This document shows, one piece after another, positions 1 to 7,824 of a stretch of DNA of 29,799 nucleotides; the first letter of the stretch is position 1, and every line of letters begins with the position of its first letter. The notes below the pieces were generated by a model that saw only the letters and a list, made by a program, of their open reading frames with translations, made no database searches and was not told the origin of the DNA. Position numbers and translations under genes: made by a program. The DNA comes from CAZYXO01 sp964651315 (GTDB taxonomy: Bacteria; Bacillota_I; Bacilli_A; RF39; UBA660). The stretch covers positions 1 through 29,799 of the forward strand of contig CAZYXO010000002.1 in assembly GCA_964651315.1 (NCBI GenBank), given 5' to 3'.

Positions 1-1021
1 GACCTTCAAATTGAGGATTTGGATGTTTACAAGATACAATCATTGTAAGACCTTCACGACAATCATCTCCAACTAAAGCATCATCATTTTCTTTCATCAT
101 TTTACTACTTTTTGCATAATTGTTGATAACTCTTGTTAAGGCATTTTTTGCTCCATCTTCATGAGTACCACCTTCAATTGTATTAATATTATTTGTGAAT
201 GAATAAATTGCAGGATTATATCCATCATTATATTGCATAGCAATTTCTATTTGAATACCACTATCTGAACCTTCAAAATACAAAACATCATCATGAATTG
301 GTTTTTTGTTTTTATTAAGCATTGCAACATATTCGATAATTCCACCATTATAAACGAAAGCATCATGTTTTTTTACTTCTTCCCTTTCATCATACAAATT
401 AATTCTTAATCCCTTATTTAAAAAGCACATTTCTTGTAATCTTTTATATAATGTATCATAACTAAATACTGTTGTTTCTTTAAATATTTCTCCATCTGGT
501 TTAAATCTTACTGTTGTTCCTGTTCTTTCAATAGCACATTTATCAATCACTTTCATTGGTTCAACTGGTTTACCACCATCAGCAAATTTTTGATAATGTA
601 CTTCTCCATCACGATATACGTAAACTTCTAACCACGATGATAATGCATTAACAACACTAGCACCTACACCATGAAGTCCGCCAGAAACTTTATATCCACC
701 GCCACCAAACTTTCCACCAGCATGTAACACTGTAAAAATTGTTTCAATAGTGGATAAACCAGTTTTTACATTTATACCTGTTGGCATTCCACGTCCATCA
801 TCTTTTACTGAAATTATATTATCTTTCTCAATGATAACTTCAATATCATCACAATAACCTGCTAATGCTTCATCAACAGCATTATCAACAATTTCCCATA
901 CTAAATGATGTAATCCTTTTTCTCCTGTTGTCCCTATATACATACCAGGTCTTTTTCTAACTGCCTCTAAACCTTCTAAAACCTGAATATCACTATCATT
1001 ATAGTGTTCTTTATTCTCCAT
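1..1021 (-). CDS. gyrB: DNA gyrase subunit B (partial, C-terminal part outside the window)
   Basis: This is the ATPase subunit of DNA gyrase, which introduces negative supercoils together with GyrA. About 340 residues are visible, starting MENKEHYNDSDIQVLEGLEA. The GHKL ATPase domain is clear: the EIVDNAVDEALAG helix with the catalytic Glu near residue 43, then DDGRGMPTGI, then the lid segment HAGGKFGGGGYKVSGGLHG. The sequence continues to SCKHPNPQFEG at the window edge, in the transducer domain. The ATG at 1019-1021 follows AGAAGG at about 8 nt and overlaps the 3' end of recF by 11 nt, so translation is probably coupled. The gene is truncated only by the window, and nothing suggests it is broken. 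Assignment as GyrB rather than ParE rests on the motifs and the recF-gyrB order typical of Bacilli. Confidence 0.97.
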   Translation of the reverse strand, partial: MENKEHYNDSDIQVLEGLEAVRKRPGMYIGTTGEKGLHHLVWEIVDNAVDEALAGYCDDIEVIIEKDNIISVKDDGRGMPTGINVKTGLSTIETIFTVLHAGGKFGGGGYKVSGGLHGVGASVVNALSSWLEVYVYRDGEVHYQKFADGGKPVEPMKVIDKCAIERTGTTVRFKPDGEIFKETTVFSYDTLYKRLQEMCFLNKGLRINLYDEREEVKKHDAFVYNGGIIEYVAMLNKNKKPIHDDVLYFEGSDSGIQIEIAMQYNDGYNPAIYSFTNNINTIEGGTHEDGAKNALTRVINNYAKSSKMMKENDDALVGDDCREGLTMIVSCKHPNPQFEG

Positions 1022-2114
1022 CTATTTTACCTTCTTTCTTAATTTCATTTATATCTATTAAATTACTTTTCTTTTTTATATCATTTCGGAGCAAATTAAC
1101 ATCAGTTGTCGTTATAAATATTTCAATATCTTCTTTTAATAAAGAAATTATATTATTAACTTTTTCTTTATCTAATTCACTAAACAAATCATCAAATACA
1201 ACTATAGGATAATCTTTTCTTAATTCATAAATATACTCAATTTGAGCTAATTTAAAAGCAATAATTGCATTTTTAATTTGACCTTCTGAAGCATAATTAA
1301 TCATTTCTTCATTATCTATATAAAATAACAAATCATCCTTATGAATTCCAAATATTGTAGTACCTAAAATTAACTCTTTTTTCAAATTATCTTTATATAA
1401 TTTGAATATTTGATTATAATCTAAATTATCATAATTACTTTCATATTTAACTAACAATGTATTATTATTTGTAATATTACAATAAATATCTTTTATATAA
1501 TTGTTAATATTGTGGATAAAATTTTTTCTTATTTCATAAGTTTTAATTCCATACATTATTAATTTTTCTGTTAAAATATCTAAATACTCTTGATCTGTTA
1601 TTTTATTCATAACCATTTTCTTTAAATATGCATTACGTTGTTTTAATATCTTATTATAGATTGTTATAATTCTTAAATATTTTTCATCTAATAAAGATAA
1701 TTCAATATTTAACATTTTTCTTCTTATTAAAGGCGTTTCTTTAATAATTTTTAAATCATCTGGTCCAAAGAAAACTACTATTATTTTCGAAATATAATTA
1801 CTTATTTTATTTTCTTTAAAATTATTTATTTTAACAATTTTTCCATCATCCTTAATAAGAACTTTATAATTATTATTTTTATTATTTTGAATAATATTTC
1901 CTTCTATTTTACAAATTTGTTTACCTAATTGGATTAAATTTTTATCATTTACTTTTCGAAATGATTTTGTTAATGCTAAAAGGTATATTGCTTCTACCAA
2001 ATTTGTTTTTCCAGTACCATTATTACCATAAATAATATTAATTTTCTTCTCAAAACTGATGTTAGTGTTACTATAATTTCTAAAATTAAGTAATTTTAAT
2101 TCTCTAATTTCCAT
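1011..2114 (-). CDS. recF: DNA replication and repair protein RecF
   Basis: RecF is an SMC-like ABC ATPase that helps load RecA at gaps through RecFOR. The 367-residue length is normal for the family. The Walker A motif is YGNNGTGKTNL at residues 29-39. The ABC signature region is ASEGQIKNAIIAFKLAQ near residue 280, and Walker B plus the D-loop are VVFDDLFSELDKEKV near 305-319. The ATG at 2112-2114 is preceded by an AAGAGG ribosome binding site. The gene lies between the comK-like gene and gyrB. In Bacillus subtilis a small S4-like gene (yaaA) sits between dnaN and recF; here that slot is occupied by the comK-like gene. Confidence 0.96.
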   Translation of the reverse strand: MEIRELKLLNFRNYSNTNISFEKKINIIYGNNGTGKTNLVEAIYLLALTKSFRKVNDKNLIQLGKQICKIEGNIIQNNKNNNYKVLIKDDGKIVKINNFKENKISNYISKIIVVFFGPDDLKIIKETPLIRRKMLNIELSLLDEKYLRIITIYNKILKQRNAYLKKMVMNKITDQEYLDILTEKLIMYGIKTYEIRKNFIHNINNYIKDIYCNITNNNTLLVKYESNYDNLDYNQIFKLYKDNLKKELILGTTIFGIHKDDLLFYIDNEEMINYASEGQIKNAIIAFKLAQIEYIYELRKDYPIVVFDDLFSELDKEKVNNIISLLKEDIEIFITTTDVNLLRNDIKKKSNLIDINEIKKEGKIDGE

Positions 2115-2136
2115 TTTTAGCCTCTTTTGTGTCCAT

Positions 2137-2177
2137 ACAATAAAATAATAGGTATATTAGTACTCCTATACCTATTA
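2137..2177 (-). terminator. Intrinsic terminator after the comK-like gene
   Basis: An 11-bp perfect inverted repeat (2146-2156 with 2167-2177) surrounds a 10-nt loop. Read leftward it is followed by a T-rich stretch (TTTTATTG). It lies between the comK-like stop codon and recF, so it would separate the two transcripts. The stem is AT-rich but long. Confidence 0.6.
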
Positions 2178-2186
2178 ATAATTATA

Positions 2187-2657
2187 TCACATATTTACGT
2201 TTTCTTCTAGTATTTTTGTTGTTTTTCGACCTCGTAAAACGGATTCTAATCTGGTAGCTCGCATTATTTGATTATCAAGTACACCCATAGATAAATTTAA
2301 TTCAATTTTTTGTTTATTTTTAAATTCAACTATTATTTTATCTTTATAAGAATAATACCTATCAATATTTCTTAATCCAATCCAAGAACAATCATCTGCA
2401 CGTGGCGACCCTGTTGGAAAAAAAATTATTGAATTTGATTCTTCAACGATTACTGGTGGTTTATATGAAACCCCAATCAATCTTAATGTACCTTTTTGTC
2501 TACCAGTTAAAGAACTACCAAAGTACTGACAACTCGCTTCCATAATTTCATTTGGTGTTTTATTAATGTAAATAATTCTATTATCTTCATAAACTTTTGT
2601 TTTTTTATTATTAGCAATTAAAGCTAAAGTACGACAGTTTACTTCATATTCATTCAT
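2187..2657 (-). CDS. comK: ComK-family competence transcription factor, short C-terminus
   Basis: The 156-residue protein matches, from memory, most of Bacillus subtilis ComK, the master activator of late competence genes. Shared features in order are an N-terminal YEVN segment (residues 4-7), CQYFGSSLTGRQKGT (43-57, compare CRFFGSSYAGRKAGT), SYKPPVIVEESNSIIFFPT (64-82), CSWI (90-93) and a final NQIMRATRLESVLR block. The protein ends shortly after this. Bacillus ComK is about 192 residues and has a C-terminal extension with an FMLYP-type motif recognised by MecA/ClpCP, which is missing here. A GTG at 2664-2666 could extend the frame but overlaps the strong AGGGGGTG ribosome binding site, so I chose the ATG at 2655-2657 (8-nt spacing). 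It lies between dnaN and recF, and a hairpin terminator follows. Whether it controls competence here is inference. Confidence 0.85.
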   Translation of the reverse strand: MNEYEVNCRTLALIANNKKTKVYEDNRIIYINKTPNEIMEASCQYFGSSLTGRQKGTLRLIGVSYKPPVIVEESNSIIFFPTGSPRADDCSWIGLRNIDRYYSYKDKIIVEFKNKQKIELNLSMGVLDNQIMRATRLESVLRGRKTTKILEENVNM

Positions 2658-2732
2658 AACATTCACCCCCTCAATAGATAAACTAACTAAAGTTTACCAA
2701 ATAAATTGTGAATATTTTGTCGAATTATGGGA

Positions 2733-3851
2733 CTAAAATGATTTTATTGGTAAAATCAACTCAATTAATGACTCATCTTTAACAGATTTCATTATAATTG
2801 GACTAATATCATTGTTTAACATGATTAATAATTCTTCATCTTTTATAACTTTTAAGGCATCTAACATATATTTAGCTGAAAATGATATTTCTAATTCATT
2901 TTTATTATTTGTTTCGGCTACTAAATTTTCTTCAACTTTACCTAATTCTGATTCTGTAGAGGTAATTTTAATTTTATTGTCAATAATATTCATTTTTACA
3001 ACATTCTTATCTTTACCAAGTGTTAAAAGTGATGCTCTATCCACACTTGCTGCAAATGCATCCAAATTAATTTTTACTAAATAAGCAAATTCTTTAGGTA
3101 AAGAAGCTGTATTAAACGGAAATTGTCCACTTAATAAATTACTTTGAAAAATTATATTATCATATTTAAATAATATTTTATTATTAAATACATGTAATTC
3201 TAAATCTTTTTCTTCAGTAAGTATTTTTTCTAATTCAATAATATTTTTACCTGGTATAACAATATCAATTATATTGTTGATAGATGTTGATAACTTTATA
3301 TTCTTTTTTGATAAACGATATGAATCAGTTGCAATTACTTCTAATAAATCATTGTTAATTTTAAAATTAATTCCAGTAAGAAGTGGTCTAATTTCTTGAG
3401 TTGATATAGCAAATACAGTTTGATTGATAATTTCTTTAAAATTTAAACTATTGATAACTATTGGATCTTTATGTTCATCTAAACTAACATTAGGGTAATC
3501 ATCAACTGGCAAACAATTAAGTTTATATTCATTTATTTCTGAGTATATTCTTATTTTAGTATCATCTATTAATTCAAATTCTATTAAATCTGTAGGCATT
3601 TTTCTAATCATTTCAACAATAAACTTGCTTTGAATAATAATTATTCCTGTTTTATCGATTGTTTTAATATCAGTTGCTTTTATATATTGTTTAATAGTTA
3701 GTTCACTATTACTTGCAGTCAAATATAATCCTTCTTCTGTTAATTCCATTTTAATCCCATTTAATATTGGAATAATGTTTTTAATAGATATTGCTTTTAT
3801 AACATTAGTTAATGCATTTAATATAACGTTTTTTTCAATTGTAAATTTCAT
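2733..3851 (-). CDS. dnaN: DNA polymerase III beta subunit (sliding clamp)
   Basis: DnaN forms the ring-shaped dimer that tethers DNA polymerase to DNA. The 372-residue length is normal, and it starts MKFTIEKNVILNALTNVIKA like other Bacilli clamps. Family patterns in the three repeated clamp domains include LTGINFKINNDLLEVIATDS near residues 157-176 and the C-terminal ILPIKSF, which corresponds to the usual LPVRTY-type end that forms the partner-binding groove. The ATG at 3849-3851 follows GAAGGAATTAAAA. It lies downstream of dnaA; the gap between them carries DnaA boxes and a probable unwinding element. The stop codon is TAG. Confidence 0.97.
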   Translation of the reverse strand: MKFTIEKNVILNALTNVIKAISIKNIIPILNGIKMELTEEGLYLTASNSELTIKQYIKATDIKTIDKTGIIIIQSKFIVEMIRKMPTDLIEFELIDDTKIRIYSEINEYKLNCLPVDDYPNVSLDEHKDPIVINSLNFKEIINQTVFAISTQEIRPLLTGINFKINNDLLEVIATDSYRLSKKNIKLSTSINNIIDIVIPGKNIIELEKILTEEKDLELHVFNNKILFKYDNIIFQSNLLSGQFPFNTASLPKEFAYLVKINLDAFAASVDRASLLTLGKDKNVVKMNIIDNKIKITSTESELGKVEENLVAETNNKNELEISFSAKYMLDALKVIKDEELLIMLNNDISPIIMKSVKDESLIELILPIKSF

Positions 3852-3875
3852 TTTTAATTCCTTCTTTCTTTTATT

Positions 3876-3908
3876 TAATAGTAGTAGTATGGTGGATAAT
3901 GTTGATAA
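3876..3908. other. Candidate DnaA-trio unwinding element with adjacent DnaA boxes (incC-like)
   Basis: Between dnaN and dnaA the + strand reads TAA-TAG-TAG-TAG-TAT (3876-3890), then GGTGGATAA (3891-3899, one mismatch to a DnaA box) and TGTTGATAA (3900-3908, a box in reverse orientation). Read in the dnaA direction this is box, box, then CTACTACTATTA. That is the arrangement of DnaA boxes followed by trinucleotide DnaA-trio repeats described for the Bacillus subtilis basal unwinding system in the same dnaA-dnaN gap. The repeats and their position are seen directly; the function is inferred. Confidence 0.6.
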
Positions 3909-3986
3909 CTATATTCATCACCTTTAGTTACTATGTTTTTTACATTTATATGATTGTTAATAAAATGTTAATAAGTTGTTAATTGT

Positions 3987-5336
3987 TTATAATTTGTTTT
4001 TTATGTCATTAATAGTGTTTTGTAAGGTAACATCTGTTTTTAATTCTTTTTCAATTTTATTAACAGCAGATATTACTGTTGAATGATCCCTCCCTCCAAA
4101 AGACATTCCAATTCGTGCAAATGATTCTTCTGTTTGTGTTCGGCAAAGATACATTGCTATCTGACGTGGATAAGCAATTTTAGCACTTTTTTTCTTACCT
4201 TTTAAATCATCGACAGGAAATCCATAATGTTCACTAATTACTTGTTGAATAAATTCTATGCTGTTATTAGCATATACATTAACATTTACATAATCTTTTA
4301 GTGCCTCGTTAGCAAATTCTAAATCAATTTTTTTTGGTACCATCATTGCTGTATAAGCCATTAATCTATTAACTGTTCCTTCGATAAATCTTACATCATT
4401 CTGACAATTATTAGCAATATATTCTATTACTTCTCTACCTACTAAAGAAGCAAAATTAGTATTCTTTATTTTATTTTCGATTATTCGGCATCGTAAATCA
4501 AAATCTGGTGGATAAATATCAACAGGTAATCCCCACATAAATCTTGACCTTAACCTTTCTTCTAAAAGTTTCAAATCATTTGGAGACCTGTCTGAACTAA
4601 TAATAATTTGTTTATTTGCTTGATGTAATTCATTAAATGTATTAAAAAATTCATCTTGACTTTTGCCTGCTGCTACTAAAAATTGTATATCATCAATAAT
4701 GAGAACATCAACATTTCGATATTTTTCTTTAAATTTTGTAGAATAATCGACTTTATTAATGTTAGTTGCTGCTATTCCAGTGTAATCATTCATAAAAATA
4801 TCACTAGTAACATATAAAACTTTTAATTGTGGATTAGTGTTGAAAATAAAATTACCAATGGCATGCATTAAATGTGTCTTTCCTAATCCACTTTTTCCAT
4901 ATAAAAATAGAGGGTTATGTATTTTACCAGGAGCTTCAGCTACAGCAAGAGCAGCCATTTTTGCAAGTTTATTTGAGTTACCAACAATATAATTATCAAA
5001 AGTATATGTTGATATAAGATTAGTTTTCCACAAATCATCAATAGGTAATTTTTTTATTTCTTGTTTTACATTAGATTGTTCATCATTAACTTCTCCAGGA
5101 AGAACAAATTCTATATCATAATTTTCACCAGTCAAATTGTAAAAGCATTCTTCAATAATAGTATAATAATTACTTATTAATATATTTTTATGCATTTCCA
5201 TGGGAACTTGTATTGTAATAACATTGTCTTTAAGTGAAATTAATTTATCTTCTGTAAACCATGCATAAAAAGACGCTGAGTTAAGTTTTTGCTCGATTTC
5301 GCCTAGAAAATTTGTCCATAACGTCGAAAGATCCAT
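3987..5336 (-). CDS. dnaA: Chromosomal replication initiator protein DnaA
   Basis: DnaA binds the origin boxes and opens the DNA to start replication. The 449-residue protein has domain I (DLSTLWTNFLGEIEQKL), a short linker, and the AAA+ domain with Walker A GKSGLGKT at residues 147-154 and Walker B LIIDDIQFL near 207. The C-terminal DNA-binding domain carries the signature FGGRDHSTV near 419. The reading frame opens 15 codons earlier, but the ATG at 5334-5336 follows the GGGGTGG ribosome binding site by about 5 nt and gives the usual MDLSTLW-type start. It lies between the main box cluster (5430-5569) and the trio element, which suggests the autoregulation usual for this gene. Confidence 0.97.
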   Translation of the reverse strand: MDLSTLWTNFLGEIEQKLNSASFYAWFTEDKLISLKDNVITIQVPMEMHKNILISNYYTIIEECFYNLTGENYDIEFVLPGEVNDEQSNVKQEIKKLPIDDLWKTNLISTYTFDNYIVGNSNKLAKMAALAVAEAPGKIHNPLFLYGKSGLGKTHLMHAIGNFIFNTNPQLKVLYVTSDIFMNDYTGIAATNINKVDYSTKFKEKYRNVDVLIIDDIQFLVAAGKSQDEFFNTFNELHQANKQIIISSDRSPNDLKLLEERLRSRFMWGLPVDIYPPDFDLRCRIIENKIKNTNFASLVGREVIEYIANNCQNDVRFIEGTVNRLMAYTAMMVPKKIDLEFANEALKDYVNVNVYANNSIEFIQQVISEHYGFPVDDLKGKKKSAKIAYPRQIAMYLCRTQTEESFARIGMSFGGRDHSTVISAVNKIEKELKTDVTLQNTINDIKNKL

Positions 5337-5371
5337 TAAACCACCCCACTTACTTTTTTGGTTAATAATAT

Positions 5372-5380
5372 TGTATATCA
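5372..5380 (-). promoter_or_regulatory. Candidate extended -10 promoter for dnaA
   Basis: On the minus strand TGATATACA (5380 to 5372) fits an extended -10 element (TG-n-TATACA), about 36 nt upstream of the dnaA start. A TTTACT at 5398-5403 is too far away to be a good -35 box (about 20 nt). DnaA boxes lie just upstream, consistent with autorepression. Confidence 0.4.
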
Positions 5381-5381
5381 A

Positions 5382-5667
5382 AGTTAATTAAAAAGAAAGT
5401 AAAAATTTAATATTTTTATTTATTAACACTTATCAACATAGTTATCAACATAATAAAATCAATAAATTAAATAAAAAATAGAGTTATCCACATTATCAAC
5501 AAATTGATTTATCAACAATGAAAAAAGTTAATAATTATTAACTGTGGATAACTGTGGGATTGTTGATAACAATAAAATTATTGTAATAACATACGTTTTC
5601 ACAAATAAATCTTGACTTCAATTAAATATATAGATATAATTAAAGGCATTGAAAAGAGGTGTCGGAT
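5382..5667. other. oriC: Chromosomal replication origin oriC (main DnaA-box cluster)
   Basis: This gene-free region between dnaA and rpmH holds seven good DnaA boxes. On the + strand they are TTATCAACA at 5430-5438 and 5442-5450, TTATCCACA at 5484-5492, and TTATCAACA at 5493-5501 and 5509-5517. On the minus strand they are TGTGGATAA at 5543-5551 and TGTTGATAA at 5561-5569. An AT-only stretch lies at about 5452-5480. Genes diverge from here, with dnaA-dnaN-recF-gyrB leftward and rpmH onward rightward, as expected at an origin. Together with the boxes and trio element between dnaA and dnaN this looks like the bipartite Bacillus-type origin. Confidence 0.93.
5612..5640 (+). promoter_or_regulatory. 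Sigma-A type promoter of the rpmH operon
   Basis: TTGACT (5612-5617) and a perfect TATAAT (5635-5640) are separated by 17 nt, giving a strong housekeeping promoter. Transcription would start near 5647, shortly before the rpmH ribosome binding site. Confidence 0.85.
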
Positions 5668-5790
5668 ATGAAAGGAACTTATCAACCAAATAAAAATAAA
5701 ACAACTAAACAATGTGGTTTCTTTGCTCGTAAAGACAGTAAAGTAGTAAAGACTAGAAAAGCCAAAGGAAGAAAAAGAATTTATAAATAA
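5668..5790 (+). CDS. rpmH: Large ribosomal subunit protein bL34
   Basis: This 40-residue basic protein begins MKGTYQPNKNKTTKQCGFFA and ends KTRKAKGRKRIYK. It keeps the bL34 pattern (K-T-x-Q-P-N near the start, G-F-F/R-A-R in the middle, RKAKGRKR at the end), although most bacterial L34 proteins are about 44 residues with a more Arg-rich core, so this copy is somewhat diverged. AGAGGTG lies 6 nt before the ATG. It is the first gene rightward of oriC and precedes rnpA, the near-universal order in bacteria. Confidence 0.95.
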   Translation: MKGTYQPNKNKTTKQCGFFARKDSKVVKTRKAKGRKRIYK

Positions 5791-5820
5791 TTGTTTATTT
5801 ATAATTTTTTGTATTTAATA

Positions 5821-6141
5821 ATGAAAAAAAAAGAAATTGTTAGAAGTAATATTATATTTAATGAAATAATAAATACTGGCACTAAAATTAGCTCACAATA
5901 TTTCACTATATATTATAAGGAAAAAGATAATAGTTTAAAATTTGGAATAGCAGTTGGCAAAAAAATTGGTAATGCTGTAGTAAGAAATAAATATAAACGA
6001 AGAATTAAAACAATTTTAGATAAAATAAAAAATCTAGCTAAAATATATAATTATATTATTGTTTTAAGAAAAAATTGTTTAAACATATCTTTTCAAGAAC
6101 TAGAGAAAGAATTATGTGCTATAATGAAAAAGGTGAAATAA
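5821..6141 (+). CDS. rnpA: Ribonuclease P protein component
   Basis: RnpA is the basic protein subunit that assists the RNase P RNA in removing tRNA 5' leaders. It is 106 residues from the ATG at 5821. The diagnostic motif GKKIGNAVVRNKYKRRIK lies at about residues 46-63 and matches the conserved RNR signature of the family. An in-frame TTG at 5791, directly after the rpmH stop, would add 10 residues, but neither start has a recognisable Shine-Dalgarno sequence. I prefer the ATG because MKKKEIVR resembles family N-termini. The stop codon overlaps the next ATG by one base (TAATG), so it is coupled to yidC. Confidence 0.93.
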   Translation: MKKKEIVRSNIIFNEIINTGTKISSQYFTIYYKEKDNSLKFGIAVGKKIGNAVVRNKYKRRIKTILDKIKNLAKIYNYIIVLRKNCLNISFQELEKELCAIMKKVK

Positions 6142-7109
6142 TGAAAAATAAAATAAAAATAATAATAATTGTTCTATTTGTTATTATAACATGTGGATGT
6201 GGTAGTTCAGATTATATTAAGGATAAAGATAATAAAATTATTGCTAATCCAATAACAGGTCAAAATATTCAAAATAATATTTTATGTAGACCTACAGAAA
6301 AAAAATTGTTAGAAATATATAAAGAGCATGATGATCAATTAAAAATAAAAATGGAAAAGCTTCCCGAATGTACGAAATTTAAAATTAATTCAAATAAAAG
6401 TGCAAGTTTGTGGGAAGGTATATTTGTAAAACCGTTAGCGTTTTTAATTCTAAAGTTAGGAGATTTTGTTAATAATTATGGTATTTCTGTAATGTTAATT
6501 GGACTTTTAATAAGAATAGTATTATTACCGTTCTCCGTTAAAACTCAGCGTCAATCCGAAAATACGAAAAAAGCGAATCCTGAAATAAATAGAATTAATG
6601 CTAAATATCAAAATCGTAATGACAATGAAAGCCAAATGGCAAAAAGTCAAGAAATGATGTTGGTTTATAAAAAGTATAAAGTAAATCCTATTGGAGGATG
6701 TTTAATATCATTCATACAATTACCTTTGTTCTTTGCATTCTTACAAGCAATTAACCGAGTACCAGCAATATTTGAAGATTCATTTCTATCATTAAAATTA
6801 GGAATGACACCTTTAAAAGGAATCGCTAATCATGAGTATTTATATATAATATTAATAGTATTAATTATTTTATCAACTTATTTCTCATTTAAAAAATCAA
6901 TGTCGGCAACAAGTGGACAAACACCAGAAGTAGAAAAATCTACTAAAACAATGTTAAAATTCATGATAGTATTTATCTCTATTGCATCATTTAGTTTACC
7001 AACTGCAATAGCATTATATTGGATAGTAACAAATGGATTTGTTGTAATTCAAACATGGTTAGTAAAGAAAATAATGGAAAGAGAAAATAAAAAAGATAAA
7101 TATATATAA
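6141..7109 (+). CDS. yidC: Membrane protein insertase YidC (SpoIIIJ/OxaA family)
   Basis: YidC inserts proteins into the cytoplasmic membrane, alone or with Sec. The 322-residue protein starts with a hydrophobic signal followed by ITCGCGSS, so it is probably a lipoprotein modified at Cys18 or Cys20 as in other Gram-positive YidC proteins, though the lipobox is imperfect. The family core follows: a membrane segment with the conserved arginine in LLIRIVLLPFSVKTQRQ, a basic cytoplasmic hairpin, then GGCLISFIQLPLFFAFLQAI and three more membrane segments ending in a basic tail. The gene is coupled to rnpA and precedes jag, the usual order. In spore formers one paralogue (SpoIIIJ) is required for sporulation; only one copy is visible here. 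Confidence 0.95.
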   Translation: MKNKIKIIIIVLFVIITCGCGSSDYIKDKDNKIIANPITGQNIQNNILCRPTEKKLLEIYKEHDDQLKIKMEKLPECTKFKINSNKSASLWEGIFVKPLAFLILKLGDFVNNYGISVMLIGLLIRIVLLPFSVKTQRQSENTKKANPEINRINAKYQNRNDNESQMAKSQEMMLVYKKYKVNPIGGCLISFIQLPLFFAFLQAINRVPAIFEDSFLSLKLGMTPLKGIANHEYLYIILIVLIILSTYFSFKKSMSATSGQTPEVEKSTKTMLKFMIVFISIASFSLPTAIALYWIVTNGFVVIQTWLVKKIMERENKKDKYI

Positions 7110-7122
7110 ATAAAGGAGATGT

Positions 7123-7749
7123 ATGGATATGAAAAGTATTGTAAAAGAAGGAAAAACTAAAGAAGAAGTATTAGAGTCAATTATTTCAGAAAATAATTTA
7201 GAAGAAAATACTTATGTTTATTCAGTTAAAGAGCAAAAAGGGAAATTATTTAAAAATGCATCAATTATAGTTGAAGTATATACTTATGAAGAGATTATTA
7301 ATTATATTAAGGAAATTTTAAATGAAATATTAGTTAAAATGGGTATAGAAACAACTTTTGAATCACAAATAAGAGATAATACAATGAAAATTAAAATGTA
7401 TTCTAATAATAATCCTATCTTGATTGGTAAAAATGGTCAAACATTAAAAGCTTTAGAAAGTATTTTAAAACAAATCATCTTTAATATTACAGGTACTTAT
7501 CCTTATATATCACTTGATGTAGAAAATTATAAAGATAAACAAATATATTATTTGGAAAAACTTGCAAAAAATGTTGCAAGAGAAGTAAGAAATACAAAAG
7601 TAGAAGCAAAACTTGATAGTATGACTTCTTATGAAAGAAGAATAGTTCATAATGTCCTAACTGATTTCAAAGGAGTATACACTGAAAGTGTTGGTGAAGC
7701 ACCAAATAGATATATTGTTATAAAACCAGAAATTAATGAAGAAAATTAA
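7123..7749 (+). CDS. jag: RNA-binding protein Jag/KhpB
   Basis: The 208-residue protein has the three Jag parts in order. The Jag-N domain spans about residues 3-52. A KH domain carries the IGKNGQ GxxG loop at 101-106. An R3H domain contains R172-xxx-H176 in ERRIVHNV. Family members bind RNA and affect cell elongation and division in Firmicutes. AAAGGAGA lies 4 nt before the first ATG (7123); the ATG at 7129 would have a 10-nt spacing and is a possible alternative. It is the last gene of the rpmH-rnpA-yidC-jag unit and is followed at once by a terminator. Confidence 0.93.
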   Translation: MDMKSIVKEGKTKEEVLESIISENNLEENTYVYSVKEQKGKLFKNASIIVEVYTYEEIINYIKEILNEILVKMGIETTFESQIRDNTMKIKMYSNNNPILIGKNGQTLKALESILKQIIFNITGTYPYISLDVENYKDKQIYYLEKLAKNVAREVRNTKVEAKLDSMTSYERRIVHNVLTDFKGVYTESVGEAPNRYIVIKPEINEEN

Positions 7750-7776
7750 ATTGTTTCTAAAAAAACAATTTTTTTT
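7749..7776 (+). terminator. Intrinsic terminator after jag
   Basis: The 8-bp stem AATTGTTT (7749-7756) / AAACAATT (7763-7770) with a 6-nt loop runs straight into a T-tract. The stem begins on the last base of the jag stop codon. Confidence 0.8.
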
Positions 7777-7795
7777 ATTATTTTAAACAAATATA

Positions 7796-7804
7796 TGTTA
7801 TAAT
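7796..7804 (+). promoter_or_regulatory. Extended -10 promoter of the mnmE operon
   Basis: TGTTATAAT (TG at 7796-7797, TATAAT at 7799-7804) is a perfect extended -10 element. No good -35 box is present; the expected position falls next to the T-tract of the jag terminator. Confidence 0.7.
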
Positions 7805-7824
7805 ACGTACCGGAGTTGATTTAT

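Noticed and set aside
2658..2732. ComK autoregulatory boxes upstream of the comK-like gene
   Set aside because: A stretch resembling AAAA-N5-TTTT on the minus strand has several mismatches; it is not distinguishable from AT-rich background.
2812..3084. Opposite-strand open frames over dnaN, mnmE (8454-8846), argS (16655-16840), mntP (20346-20561), rpiB (23502-23684), spoIID (24430-24627) and the ywiB-like gene (15460-15720)
   Set aside because: Each lies wholly or mostly antisense to a well-supported gene, lacks a ribosome binding site, and has the low-complexity Ser/Leu/Ile/Phe composition of a shadow frame.
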